A stretch of 8,427 nucleotides of DNA from Bacteroidota bacterium. Its GTDB lineage: Bacteria > Bacteroidota > Rhodothermia > Balneolales > HLUCCA01. Shown here piece after piece: positions 1 to 5,798 of this stretch (its first letter is position 1; every line of letters starts with the position of its first letter). The stretch lies in the NCBI GenBank assembly GCA_003448835.1, contig DLXM01000366.1:1-8427 (forward strand). Reading direction: 5' to 3'. The position numbers and the translations under genes were made by a program. Under the pieces are notes generated by a model, which saw nothing but the letters and a program-made list of their open reading frames with translations, had not been told where the DNA came from and made no database searches.

Positions 1-70
1 CTTCAGGCTTCTGGTAATTTGATAGCAGGCTATCGATTAAATCATTGGGTAGGGCTTTTTGTGTCGTCAT
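1..70 (-). CDS. IS256-family transposase, N-terminal fragment (runs off the window)
   Basis: Read on the minus strand from the ATG at 70-68, the frame stays open to the window edge and encodes 23 residues, including LIDSLLSNYQKPE. This matches the usual start of IS256-family (DDE, Mutator-like) transposases, where a short leader and 'LLDSLL..YQKPEDL' precede the 'GENGLLKQLTK' region. Only the first 23 residues are visible, so the catalytic residues cannot be checked and it is unknown whether the copy is intact. The family call rests on this short match plus an inverted-repeat-like end just upstream (113-138). The element faces away from the DUF429 gene that follows. Confidence 0.72.
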   Translation of the reverse strand, partial: MTTQKALPNDLIDSLLSNYQKPE

Positions 71-112
71 TTTTATTCCATTTCTGAAAAACGCAGTTTC
101 CTGCAAAATGAC

Positions 113-138
113 GTTTACACAAAATTATTTACACCCTC
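113..138 (-). repeat. Probable terminal inverted repeat, outer end of the IS256-family element
   Basis: On the minus strand the segment begins GAGGGTGTAAATAA and continues TTTTGTGTAAAC. This has the G-rich start followed by a TGTGTAAA block that is common at IS256-family ends. It lies about 45 bases upstream of the transposase ATG, the usual distance for this family. The other end is outside the window, so the repeat pairing and the expected 8-9 bp target duplication cannot be tested. Position 138 as the exact outer base is an estimate. Confidence 0.55.
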
Positions 139-171
139 GATGATTTTCACCCATTTTAAGAATCGCTCATT

Positions 172-777
172 ATGAATTTAGTTGCAGGGGTAGATGTTGG
201 TGGCATTAAAAAAGGATTTCATGCCGTCATCACCAAAAATGGCCAGTATCATTCTAAATTCAAATCCACATCCCCAACATAAATAGCATCATGGGTTCAT
301 TCATTCAATCCAGCAATTATCGCCATTGATTCCCCATGTCAGTTCGCAGCCTTAGGTAAATCCAGAAAACCAGAGCGAGATTTGATGCAGGCTGGGATTC
401 ATTCATTTTTTACCCCTACTGAAGAATTAGCCCGTAACAGCAGATTTTATGACTGGGTATTTAATGGGATGGCGCTATATCAATCTCTCAGCTATCCAGT
501 ATTCTCAGGCAAATTCGAATCTACTGGCTTATGCATTGAGACCTTCCCGAACGCTATTGAGAAAATCATGCTACCCCAATCCAGCATAAGGGTAGGTGAG
601 AGTAAAAATGCAGTAAGGCGCTTGGTGCTGGATAGACTGGGCTATGCTGCGGAAGAGTTGCCCAGCATGGATTTCGTGGATGCTGCTTTATGTTCGATTG
701 CCGCAGAACGATTTCATTACGGCAAATATCGATTGTTCGGTAATTCGATAGATGGGTTTATAGTTACTCCCATTTAA
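172..777 (+). pseudogene. DUF429 family protein (RNase H-fold predicted nuclease), interrupted by one in-frame stop
   Basis: Reading from the ATG at 172 gives MNLVAGVDVGGIKKGFHAVI, a typical DUF429 N-terminus with the first acidic residue of the RNase H-like fold. After 36 residues there is a TAA at 280-282. The same frame then continues without a frameshift to a TAA at 775-777, through AIIAIDSPCQFA (second acidic site), SRKPERDLMQAGIHSFFTPT and CIETFPNAI, all recognisable family motifs. The complete product would be about 201 residues, a normal family length. One base change (for example CAA to TAA) explains the break. A restart at TTG 382 or ATG 385 would give about 130 residues but lacks both N-terminal acidic motifs, so it is unlikely to be active. 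Biochemical function of the family is not established. The gene converges on the HNH-HIT gene with a 7-base gap, and an IS end lies about 30 bases upstream. Confidence 0.75.
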
Positions 778-784
778 AAGTCTA

Positions 785-1765
785 TTAATAACTTCCCTTG
801 CCGGGTATCAGATGTCTGACTCCACCCCTAGGATTGTCAACATCACCATTACGTCTTGGAATTAAATGGATGTGGGCATGAAAAATTGTTTGTCCAGCGG
901 ACTCCCCATTGTTCATCCCAATGTTAAAACCTGCCACTGATTTATCCTCAGCTTCAATTTCATTTTTTAGCTTTTGGATTAATTGGTTGCAAGCATTCAC
1001 CTCGGATGTAAAGAGGCCGAAATAATCTTTTACATGCCTTTTTGGAATGATGAGTGTGTGGGAGTCAGTAACAGGAAACCCATCCTTTATAGCATAGGCG
1101 AGCTCATTTTCATGAATGACTCTTTCTTTGGAGATATCGCAAAACATGCATCCATCATTTCGCTTATTGTATGACTCCCTGACCTTTGTGAAATCAGTAT
1201 CATCTCGGTCCCGTTTCATGGCATTACAGCTGTAGCAAAGTGCCTGAAGATTGCTTATGTCATCAGAACCGCCTTTATTTCTAGGAATTATGTGGTCAAC
1301 CTCCAAAGCTTTAATCTCATTGGATACACCGCATAGCTCACATCTAGTTCCGGCACGTTTGAGTACTCCATAGCGGACGGTGCCAGATATCAAACCAGAT
1401 GAAAGTTTACGATGCTGCCAAATCCGCTCACCACGCTTTTTGGAATACTCATCAATCTTGGTCTTACATAATGCAATTAGAGTCTGAATCTCCTGTTCAG
1501 TGAGATTCTGAAATCCGACTATTGAGTAAATTTCTTTTTCTTTTTGTACAAATCCATGATTTCGTAAAACACGCCCAACCATCGTGTTGGTTATCTTTTT
1601 ATAATAATCAACCTGACTCTCATCTAATACCAATATGGCCTTGGCAATTTCTTCGCTAGTGAGGCTTCCATTAGATTCCAGCAGACTTTTAAGCATAACT
1701 GGATGGTACACATGAGACATTCTCATGTGATGCTGTATAAAATTTAAAATTTCATCGTATGACAC
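785..1765 (-). CDS. HNH endonuclease - HIT domain fusion protein
   Basis: This 326-residue protein joins two enzyme domains. Residues 1-135 are an uncharacterised, mostly helical N-terminal region (possibly a DNA-binding helical domain). Residues about 140-185 form an HNH nuclease with a zinc knuckle: CELC at 142-145, EVDHIIPRNKGG with D157-H158, N172, and CYSC at 177-180. Residues about 205-326 are a HIT-family nucleotide-binding hydrolase or transferase: CMFC at 206-209, the HIT triad HAHIH at 296-300 (H298 the expected nucleophile), and a C-terminal RGGVRHLIPGK. Both active sites look complete. The start is a GTG at 1765-1763 with AAGG nine bases upstream; the next in-frame ATG (residue 14) has no ribosome site. 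It lies 65 bases downstream of the EVE-HNH gene in the same direction, so the two are probably co-transcribed. HNH-HIT fusions occur widely in databases to my knowledge, but I know of no assigned role. Nuclease plus nucleotide hydrolase next to a restriction enzyme suggests defence; that is inference. Confidence 0.88.
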   Translation of the reverse strand: MSYDEILNFIQHHMRMSHVYHPVMLKSLLESNGSLTSEEIAKAILVLDESQVDYYKKITNTMVGRVLRNHGFVQKEKEIYSIVGFQNLTEQEIQTLIALCKTKIDEYSKKRGERIWQHRKLSSGLISGTVRYGVLKRAGTRCELCGVSNEIKALEVDHIIPRNKGGSDDISNLQALCYSCNAMKRDRDDTDFTKVRESYNKRNDGCMFCDISKERVIHENELAYAIKDGFPVTDSHTLIIPKRHVKDYFGLFTSEVNACNQLIQKLKNEIEAEDKSVAGFNIGMNNGESAGQTIFHAHIHLIPRRNGDVDNPRGGVRHLIPGKGSY

Positions 1766-1830
1766 AAGGATGAGCCTTATTAATGATTTTTTTAAGTATA
1801 TGTTTTGAATATTTTATGGCCAGCTGTTAT

Positions 1831-2760
1831 TTACCCCTGAAATACTATTCGTCTGTGGTATGCCAAATATTCTTTTTGCTTATCATAAAAATCACCTACG
1901 GATACTGAAGAGGATATACCCCACTGACTGAGTACATCTTTATTTGCCTTTTCAGAGATAAGCAGCATTCCATCATCACTGAAACTTATATAACCTTTAT
2001 CAAAAAGAAAGTCTATGTGCGGTGCTAATAGCAATCCGTTGTATCCATCCAATCGCTCATGATTTGAGGAATCTCGCCACGGTTTGATATGACTTGCTCT
2101 TAAATATTCTTTAGCGCTTACGCCAGTTATACGACAGGAATTTTCAATACGTTCAAGATTTGTTCTATAAACACCCTGGCCACGCCTTGACTTGACTATC
2201 TGTTGCTTCTCCGTACTTCCTAAATTATTGTTTTGTCTAATCTCATCTTGGATTCTGTCGGATTCGACTTCAATAACATCTTGTGGCATCAACCCCTTAA
2301 TAATGATAGTTGCTTCTTCACCTATTAGGTCAAGAAGGGCTTTTGCAAATGGCTCTGGCAAGGATGTCAAATATAAATTCTGGTTTCCGTTTCCATTAAT
2401 TTGGAGTGGTGAATATTTTTCAGGTAAAAATGGGAGGAGATAACTTATTGAATCTTTTGGCCTTACTTGATTATTTAGTTCATGATAATTAACGTTTACA
2501 CACCATCCCTCATTGCCCCAGTTCTCAATAGCATCAAAATCGCTTGGCTTTGATGCGGAATATCCTTCTGATGTTATGACGCCTAATGCTGCTATTCTGG
2601 TATCTGAAAATGAGAACAAGATATCACCAATTTTGACCTTAGTCATATTGTCATAATAAGGATTCATTCCACCGTTCTTGTTGACCTTTGGCGACCACAT
2701 ATAGCCTCCATCAACCTCAAGCTTATAGGTCTGATTTTGATTTACCCACCAGTAATTCAT
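1831..2760 (-). CDS. EVE-HNH type IV (modification-dependent) restriction endonuclease
   Basis: The 309-residue protein has an N-terminal EVE/PUA-like domain (about 1-150; starts MNYWWVNQNQTYK, then GGYMWSPK and KVKIGDILFSFSDTRIAALG). A linker follows, then a C-terminal HNH_2-type nuclease (about 195-290): CRITGVSAKEYLRASHIKPW with H224 as the likely metal-activating histidine, then N241 and H248 in NGLLLAPHIDFLFDKG. In characterised EVE-HNH enzymes such as VcaM4I, the EVE domain flips and reads a modified cytosine (5mC/5hmC) and the HNH domain cuts nearby. The same overall length and order are seen here, so it is expected to restrict phage or foreign DNA with modified cytosines, without a partner methylase. 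The ATG at 2760-2758 is preceded by GAGGA about eight bases upstream, a good ribosome site. It is the first gene of the block leading to the HNH-HIT fusion. The exact base preference cannot be read from sequence. Confidence 0.85.
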   Translation of the reverse strand: MNYWWVNQNQTYKLEVDGGYMWSPKVNKNGGMNPYYDNMTKVKIGDILFSFSDTRIAALGVITSEGYSASKPSDFDAIENWGNEGWCVNVNYHELNNQVRPKDSISYLLPFLPEKYSPLQINGNGNQNLYLTSLPEPFAKALLDLIGEEATIIIKGLMPQDVIEVESDRIQDEIRQNNNLGSTEKQQIVKSRRGQGVYRTNLERIENSCRITGVSAKEYLRASHIKPWRDSSNHERLDGYNGLLLAPHIDFLFDKGYISFSDDGMLLISEKANKDVLSQWGISSSVSVGDFYDKQKEYLAYHRRIVFQG

Positions 2761-2765
2761 TTATG

Positions 2766-2773
2766 GATTCCTC
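2766..2773 (-). promoter_or_regulatory. Ribosome binding site of the EVE-HNH gene
   Basis: On the minus strand GAGGAATC lies just before CATAA-ATG. The strong purine core fixes the start at 2760 and is of the classical Shine-Dalgarno kind, unlike the weak sites in front of the Bacteroidota genes to the right. Confidence 0.6.
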
Positions 2774-3067
2774 ATTACTATTGCTAATTACCTGAGTCCC
2801 TAAAAAACTGTTCTTGTGCTTTGGCTGAATTTGAAATGAACTCTCGATAGGATGTCATTGGAAATATTAACTATTTTGCCTTATATAACGTCTGAGAATC
2901 ACTAAGCACAATACACCAACAACCCTAACAGCAGTCAGAATCGTATTTAGCATGGATATCTCAATGCTACCAAACAATTGATTTACCTGTGAGAATGGCC
3001 ATAGCGGTCTATTATCGTCATGCATCAGGGAATCTAGAAAAGATGAGTCCATGCTCCAGATAAAGCA
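2774..3067. other. Intergenic stretch of about 300 bases, no gene recognised
   Basis: Between the EVE-HNH ribosome site and the hsdM remnant no gene can be assigned. A minus-strand frame (3052-2867, 61 codons) is open and ends in a hydrophobic segment followed by RRYIRQNS. It lies directly after the stop of the hsdM remnant in the same frame but does not continue HsdM homology. A 24-codon frame (2858-2784, minus) has no ribosome site. The promoter of the EVE-HNH gene should lie here, but I see no convincing -35/-10 pair. The stretch is probably scar DNA left after deletion of most of a type I restriction locus. Confidence 0.4.
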
Positions 3068-3148
3068 CTAGACCGACATTAGGCCTCTTAGTGTATTGGC
3101 AACATTCCAGAGCTGTTGTTGTAATTGGCGACGGAGTTCTTCTGAAAT
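3068..3148 (-). pseudogene. hsdM: Remnant of a type I restriction-modification methyltransferase gene (hsdM 5' end)
   Basis: Minus-strand translation from 3148 gives SEELRRQLQQQ followed by LWNVANTLRGLMS and then a TAG at 3070-3068. The QLxQQLWNxANTLRGxM pattern is the characteristic N-terminal helix of HsdM subunits, which methylate DNA as part of the type I HsdR/M/S complex. Only about 25 of the usual 500 or so residues remain. The codon where the start is expected (just before SEEL) is ATT at 3148-3146, preceded by a good AGAAAGAG ribosome site about four bases upstream. This suggests an original ATG that has mutated, or a very unusual start. No HsdR or HsdS sequence is visible. The gene would have been transcribed away from the resolvase, towards the EVE-HNH gene. 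The call is based on a short but distinctive match. Confidence 0.62.
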
Positions 3149-3236
3149 TCTGCTCTTTCTGGTTTATTGGTTATTAGTTTGAGGATAGCAAGACTAGGGG
3201 GATTTTGCTAGAACTGTGCCAATGTTAAAAATCGTC

Positions 3237-3334
3237 CGTTTTCTAACAGTTATATAAAGGTGCTATTTACTATGTTAGAAAACGTCAATTGATATTTCTA
3301 ACAGTTTTAGATATACTAACATCGTTTTCTAACA
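3237..3334 (+). repeat. Resolution-site-like cluster of CGTTTTCTAAC repeats upstream of the resolvase
   Basis: The 11-mer CGTTTTCTAAC occurs at 3237-3247 and 3323-3333, and inverted (GTTAGAAAACG) at 3274-3284. The shorter TTTCTAAC is at 3295-3302. A 12-base direct repeat, TTTCTAACAGTT, is at 3240-3251 and 3295-3306. Four half-site-like copies in both orientations within about 100 bases, directly before a serine resolvase gene, is the layout of a Tn3-type res site, where resolvase dimers bind paired half-sites and one pair is the crossover point. The spacing does not follow the classical three-subsite pattern exactly, so which pair would be the crossover site is unclear. The cluster also covers the resolvase promoter, which implies autoregulation. 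Confidence 0.65.
3289..3317 (+). promoter_or_regulatory. Sigma70 promoter of the resolvase gene
   Basis: TTGATA at 3289-3294 and TATACT at 3312-3317 are separated by exactly 17 bases; each box differs from consensus at one base. One TTTCTAAC repeat lies in the spacer and another just downstream, so bound resolvase would block RNA polymerase. Transcription would start near 3324, about 23 bases before the ATG. This is an enterobacterial-style promoter, not the TAnnTTTG type seen to the right of 3440. Confidence 0.68.
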
Positions 3335-3346
3335 TTAGGAGAAGCG

Positions 3347-3442
3347 ATGGCGATTTTTGGATATGGGCGAATTTCAAAGACTAATTTACATATTGAAAAC
3401 CAAAAGTTAGAAATTGAACGTGCTGGTTATCAATTAGATTTA
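3347..3442 (+). pseudogene. Serine recombinase (resolvase/invertase family), truncated after about 31 residues
   Basis: The ATG at 3347 follows AGGAGA at 3337-3342. The first residues MAIFGYGRIS carry the family's nucleophile at S10, then LHIENQKLEIERAGYQLD follows the usual start of Tn3-type resolvases. After D31 (about 3439) homology stops: the frame runs on to 3622, but that sequence is the antisense of the outer-membrane protein gene and does not encode recombinase motifs. Normal resolvases have about 180-200 residues including a C-terminal helix-turn-helix. This fragment therefore lacks most of the catalytic domain and all of the DNA-binding domain and is inactive. It belongs with the res-like repeats upstream and was probably the recombination module of a transposon or plasmid. 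Confidence 0.82.
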
Positions 3443-3446
3443 GTCA
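3437..3446. other. Junction between two DNA segments of different origin
   Basis: Left of about 3440 the resolvase reading frame is good to residue 31. Right of about 3443 the minus-strand outer-membrane protein frame is good to its last recognisable residues (ATFLYGD), and then meets a TAA made of resolvase bases. Both genes lose their 3' parts at the same point, head to head. There is no inverted repeat, target duplication or IS end at the join. The promoter and ribosome-site styles also differ between the two sides. It is either illegitimate recombination or an assembly artefact. Confidence 0.75.
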
Positions 3447-3862
3447 CCGTAAAGGAATGTAGCCCACATCAAAGTGACCGGAAAATTGGAAGAAGCAAAA
3501 TCCACCACGATTTCTCCGGAATGTCTGTTACCGTCATCCGAAAAGTCAAAGAAGCGGTTCTCCTCTCCGGGTATGGGATTATAATAGTCGAACAAGGTAA
3601 ATTCAAAATTCCCAAACGATAAAACTGGATAGAGATCAATTTCACTGTAACTTTCGTCGAATGTATAGGATGCCCAGACATTGAATGTAAAATTTTTATG
3701 GCCAAAGGCAATTTGGGGTTCAATGGCGGGACCATTTCCGAAAACATTTCCACGCCAGTAATGTCTGCTTAAAACATCAACCTGCCAGGTAAGCCTGTTT
3801 CCTTCACCAGCCATCAGGTCAGTGGTCAGGACAATAAAAAAAATAAGCAGGAAACGCCTCAT
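3443..3862 (-). pseudogene. Outer-membrane beta-barrel (TorF/porin-like) protein, 3' end lost at the junction
   Basis: The visible 139 residues begin with a signal peptide (MRRFLLIFFIVLTTDLMA, cleavage expected near residue 18). Alternating hydrophobic/polar strands rich in aromatic residues follow: WQVDVLSRHYWRG, FTFNVWASYTF, EIDLYPVLSFGNFEFTLFDYYNP. This resembles small periplasmic-facing or outer-membrane barrels annotated as TorF-family putative porins in Bacteroidota, which normally run to about 220-250 residues. The frame stops at a TAA (3442-3440) that belongs to the neighbouring resolvase DNA, so the C-terminal strands needed for barrel closure are missing. The ATG overlaps the ispG stop as TAATG (3864-3860), indicating translational coupling in one operon. 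The specific substrate is unknown, and a link with isoprenoid synthesis is not implied by the sequence. Confidence 0.7.
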
Positions 3863-5715
3863 TACTTATCATTCCAATCCCCGTTCTCACGGATTAGCTG
3901 CTCCAGTTCTTCCACCGCGTTTTCGTATGGGATGTGACGTTTAACCAATTTTTGGCCCTTATACAGGTTGACGTTGTTCTTTCCGGCACCTACGAAGCCG
4001 TAATCAGCATCGCTCATCTCACCGGGACCGTTAACCACGCAACCCATTAACCCAATTTTAAGATGACTCAGATGACCAAAATGTTCCTTTATCTTTCTGG
4101 TGGTTTCCTGAAGGTCGAACAAGGTACGGCCACAACCCGGACAAGAGATAAACTCAGTTTTGGACATTCGCATCCGGGAAGCCTGAAGGATACCAAAACT
4201 AAGATCCTTCAATTCAGTAAAAGTAATGCTTTCATCATCATCGGTTAAGCAAAGGCCATCACCATATCCGTCGATGAACAATCCGCCCAGGTCGGCAGAT
4301 GCCTTGATCTGCAAATCCTCGAGGGACTTTTCGTTATATTTTCTGTGGATAATAACAGGTACTTTCCAGATATGGGTTTCCAGCATCATGAAGAATGCCC
4401 GAAGCTCGGCAAATGGGTTCCGGTTATAACTCTCAAGAATCAGTACTGTTTTCCTGGTCTGTTTTAGCTTCGTCATTATTTCAGGATGCATGGCCATAAA
4501 ACGGTCAAACTCCTGTTTATTGGTCCTGATGAATTTCATCCTTCCCCAGCGGGTACTTTCAAAAAGATACTCTTCAAGTGATATTACCGGATAATAATTG
4601 CCCTGGATATCAAGAATTTTATTACCCTGGAGGAAGTAATCAGGAATCAGTTTCCCCCGAATGGGCAAGATTTCGGCCAAGGATCGTTCACCCAGATCAG
4701 CAACCACCACAGGCAAGGATTGTCCTCCCATATTCAAGACCGGACGGGTGGACCTTCTCTCATATTCAAACGGATTTGTCTGGGCATGTAAAGGAGCAGA
4801 TATTGGCTGATGGTTATAATAACTTCTGAAGTGACTGATCAGTTTTCGGGCAACCGGAATTTCACGTTCCGGGCTCTCTGTCAATGATACCCTGATGGTA
4901 TCCCCAATTCCGTCGGCTAAAAGGGCGCCAATTCCCACGGCCGACCTGATCCGGCCCTCTTCACCTTCCCCGGCTTCAGTAACTCCAAGATGGAGAGGAT
5001 AGCTCATATCCTCGAGGCGCATTTTGAAGCAAAGTAACCTGACGGTATAAACCATTACCCTGGTATTGCTCGACTTAATTGAAATAACCACATGTTGAAA
5101 ATCCTCCTTTTTACAGATGCGGAGAAATTCCATGACTGACTCCACGATTCCTGTTGGGGTATCCCCATATCGGCTCATAACACGGTCGGAAAGGGAACCT
5201 TGATTTGCCCCGATCCGAAGGGCAGTATTGCTTTTTTTCAGCATCTGAAGGAATGGAACGAACAATTCCTCAATATTCTTCAGCTCATCCCGATACTCCT
5301 CATCAGTGTACACTTTGGGCTTAAAGGAGGCACGTTTATCATAAAAATTACCGGGATTGATCCTGATTTTGGAAATATATCTTGCAGAAATTTCGGCAAG
5401 CTTGGGATTAAAGTGGATATCTCCGACCAATGGATTGTCGTAGCCACGGTCTACCAATTCCTTCTTGATGAATCTCAAATTTTCGGCATCGCGGGTATCC
5501 TTCACGGTAACACGCACATAATCAGCACCGGCTTTTATGATGCGGATGATCTGTTCAACCGTGGCATCCGTTTCCTTGGTATCTGTATCGGTCATGGATT
5601 GTATCCTGATTGGCTGATCGCCTCCCACTGAAACCATCCCTAGTTTTACCTCTGATGTCTTATATCGTTCAAAACGACATAAGTTATCTATATATCTGAA
5701 ATTTGAATTTTCCAT
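3862..5715 (-). CDS. ispG: 4-hydroxy-3-methylbut-2-enyl diphosphate synthase, long form (IspG/GcpE)
   Basis: This is the seventh enzyme of the MEP isoprenoid pathway. It reductively opens the ring of methylerythritol cyclodiphosphate to give HMBPP with a 4Fe-4S cluster. The N-terminal TIM barrel is clear (VSVGGDQPIRIQSMTDTDT, then AGADYVRVTVKD, LVGDIHFNPKLA, KIRINPGNF). The C-terminal cluster domain has CPGCG (C525 and C528) and MGCVVNGPGE (C559 and E566), the full set of iron ligands. Between them is a 200-residue-plus extra domain, so the protein has about 617 residues against about 370 in E. coli. This long architecture is typical of Bacteroidota, Chlamydiae and plants. I place the start at the ATG 5715-5713; an in-frame TTG two codons upstream (5721) is possible but less likely. 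A TAnnTTTG promoter element lies 26 bases upstream. It is the first gene of an operon with the outer-membrane protein gene. Intact and probably essential. Confidence 0.96.
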   Translation of the reverse strand: MENSNFRYIDNLCRFERYKTSEVKLGMVSVGGDQPIRIQSMTDTDTKETDATVEQIIRIIKAGADYVRVTVKDTRDAENLRFIKKELVDRGYDNPLVGDIHFNPKLAEISARYISKIRINPGNFYDKRASFKPKVYTDEEYRDELKNIEELFVPFLQMLKKSNTALRIGANQGSLSDRVMSRYGDTPTGIVESVMEFLRICKKEDFQHVVISIKSSNTRVMVYTVRLLCFKMRLEDMSYPLHLGVTEAGEGEEGRIRSAVGIGALLADGIGDTIRVSLTESPEREIPVARKLISHFRSYYNHQPISAPLHAQTNPFEYERRSTRPVLNMGGQSLPVVVADLGERSLAEILPIRGKLIPDYFLQGNKILDIQGNYYPVISLEEYLFESTRWGRMKFIRTNKQEFDRFMAMHPEIMTKLKQTRKTVLILESYNRNPFAELRAFFMMLETHIWKVPVIIHRKYNEKSLEDLQIKASADLGGLFIDGYGDGLCLTDDDESITFTELKDLSFGILQASRMRMSKTEFISCPGCGRTLFDLQETTRKIKEHFGHLSHLKIGLMGCVVNGPGEMSDADYGFVGAGKNNVNLYKGQKLVKRHIPYENAVEELEQLIRENGDWNDK

Positions 5716-5740
5716 GTCCAAAAGCCCAAGCCGTGAAATG

Positions 5741-5748
5741 CAAATTTA
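5741..5748 (-). promoter_or_regulatory. Bacteroidota-type -7 promoter element for ispG
   Basis: On the minus strand this reads TAAATTTG, a match to TAnnTTTG, 26 bases upstream of the ispG ATG. Transcription would start near 5735. No clear TTTG -33 element is seen at the expected distance, so support comes from the -7 box and position only. Confidence 0.5.
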
Positions 5749-5779
5749 ATCCATTCAGGTAAATTTAAAAAGAATCAAC

Positions 5780-5787
5780 TATTTTTG
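5780..5787 (+). promoter_or_regulatory. Bacteroidota-type -7 promoter element for gldA
   Basis: TATTTTTG matches TAnnTTTG and lies 11 bases before the gldA ATG. If used, the transcript would start only about six bases before the start codon, giving an almost leaderless mRNA. No matching -33 TTTG is evident. The match is short and in AT-rich DNA, so it could be chance. Confidence 0.4.
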
Positions 5788-5798
5788 TTTGATACGAA

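Noticed and set aside
982..1174. Plus-strand open frame within the HNH-HIT gene
   Set aside because: It is a shadow of the well-supported minus-strand coding sequence with no family features of its own.
2784..2858. 24-codon minus-strand frame just upstream of the EVE-HNH gene, possible leader peptide
   Set aside because: No ribosome site and no attenuator-like hairpins after it; too short to support.
2881..2945. Possible integron attC-like element (AACGTC ... CCTAAC)
   Set aside because: No paired R and L boxes with consistent spacing could be found on either strand, and no integrase is present.
2867..3052. 61-codon minus-strand frame with a hydrophobic C-terminal half
   Set aside because: No ribosome site, no recognisable family, and it simply continues the frame after the hsdM remnant's stop; treated as open frame in scar DNA.
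3406..3416. GTTAGAAATTG inside the resolvase gene as a fifth res-like half-site
   Set aside because: It matches the core for only part of its length and lies in coding sequence for Leu-Glu-Ile; likely chance.
3443..3622. Continuation of the resolvase frame past residue 31
   Set aside because: These codons are the antisense of the outer-membrane protein gene and contain none of the expected resolvase motifs (no YADxxSG or LDRLxR equivalents).
5716..5721. IspG start at TTG 5721
   Set aside because: An ATG two codons later is better placed relative to the TAAATTTG promoter box; the difference is only two residues.
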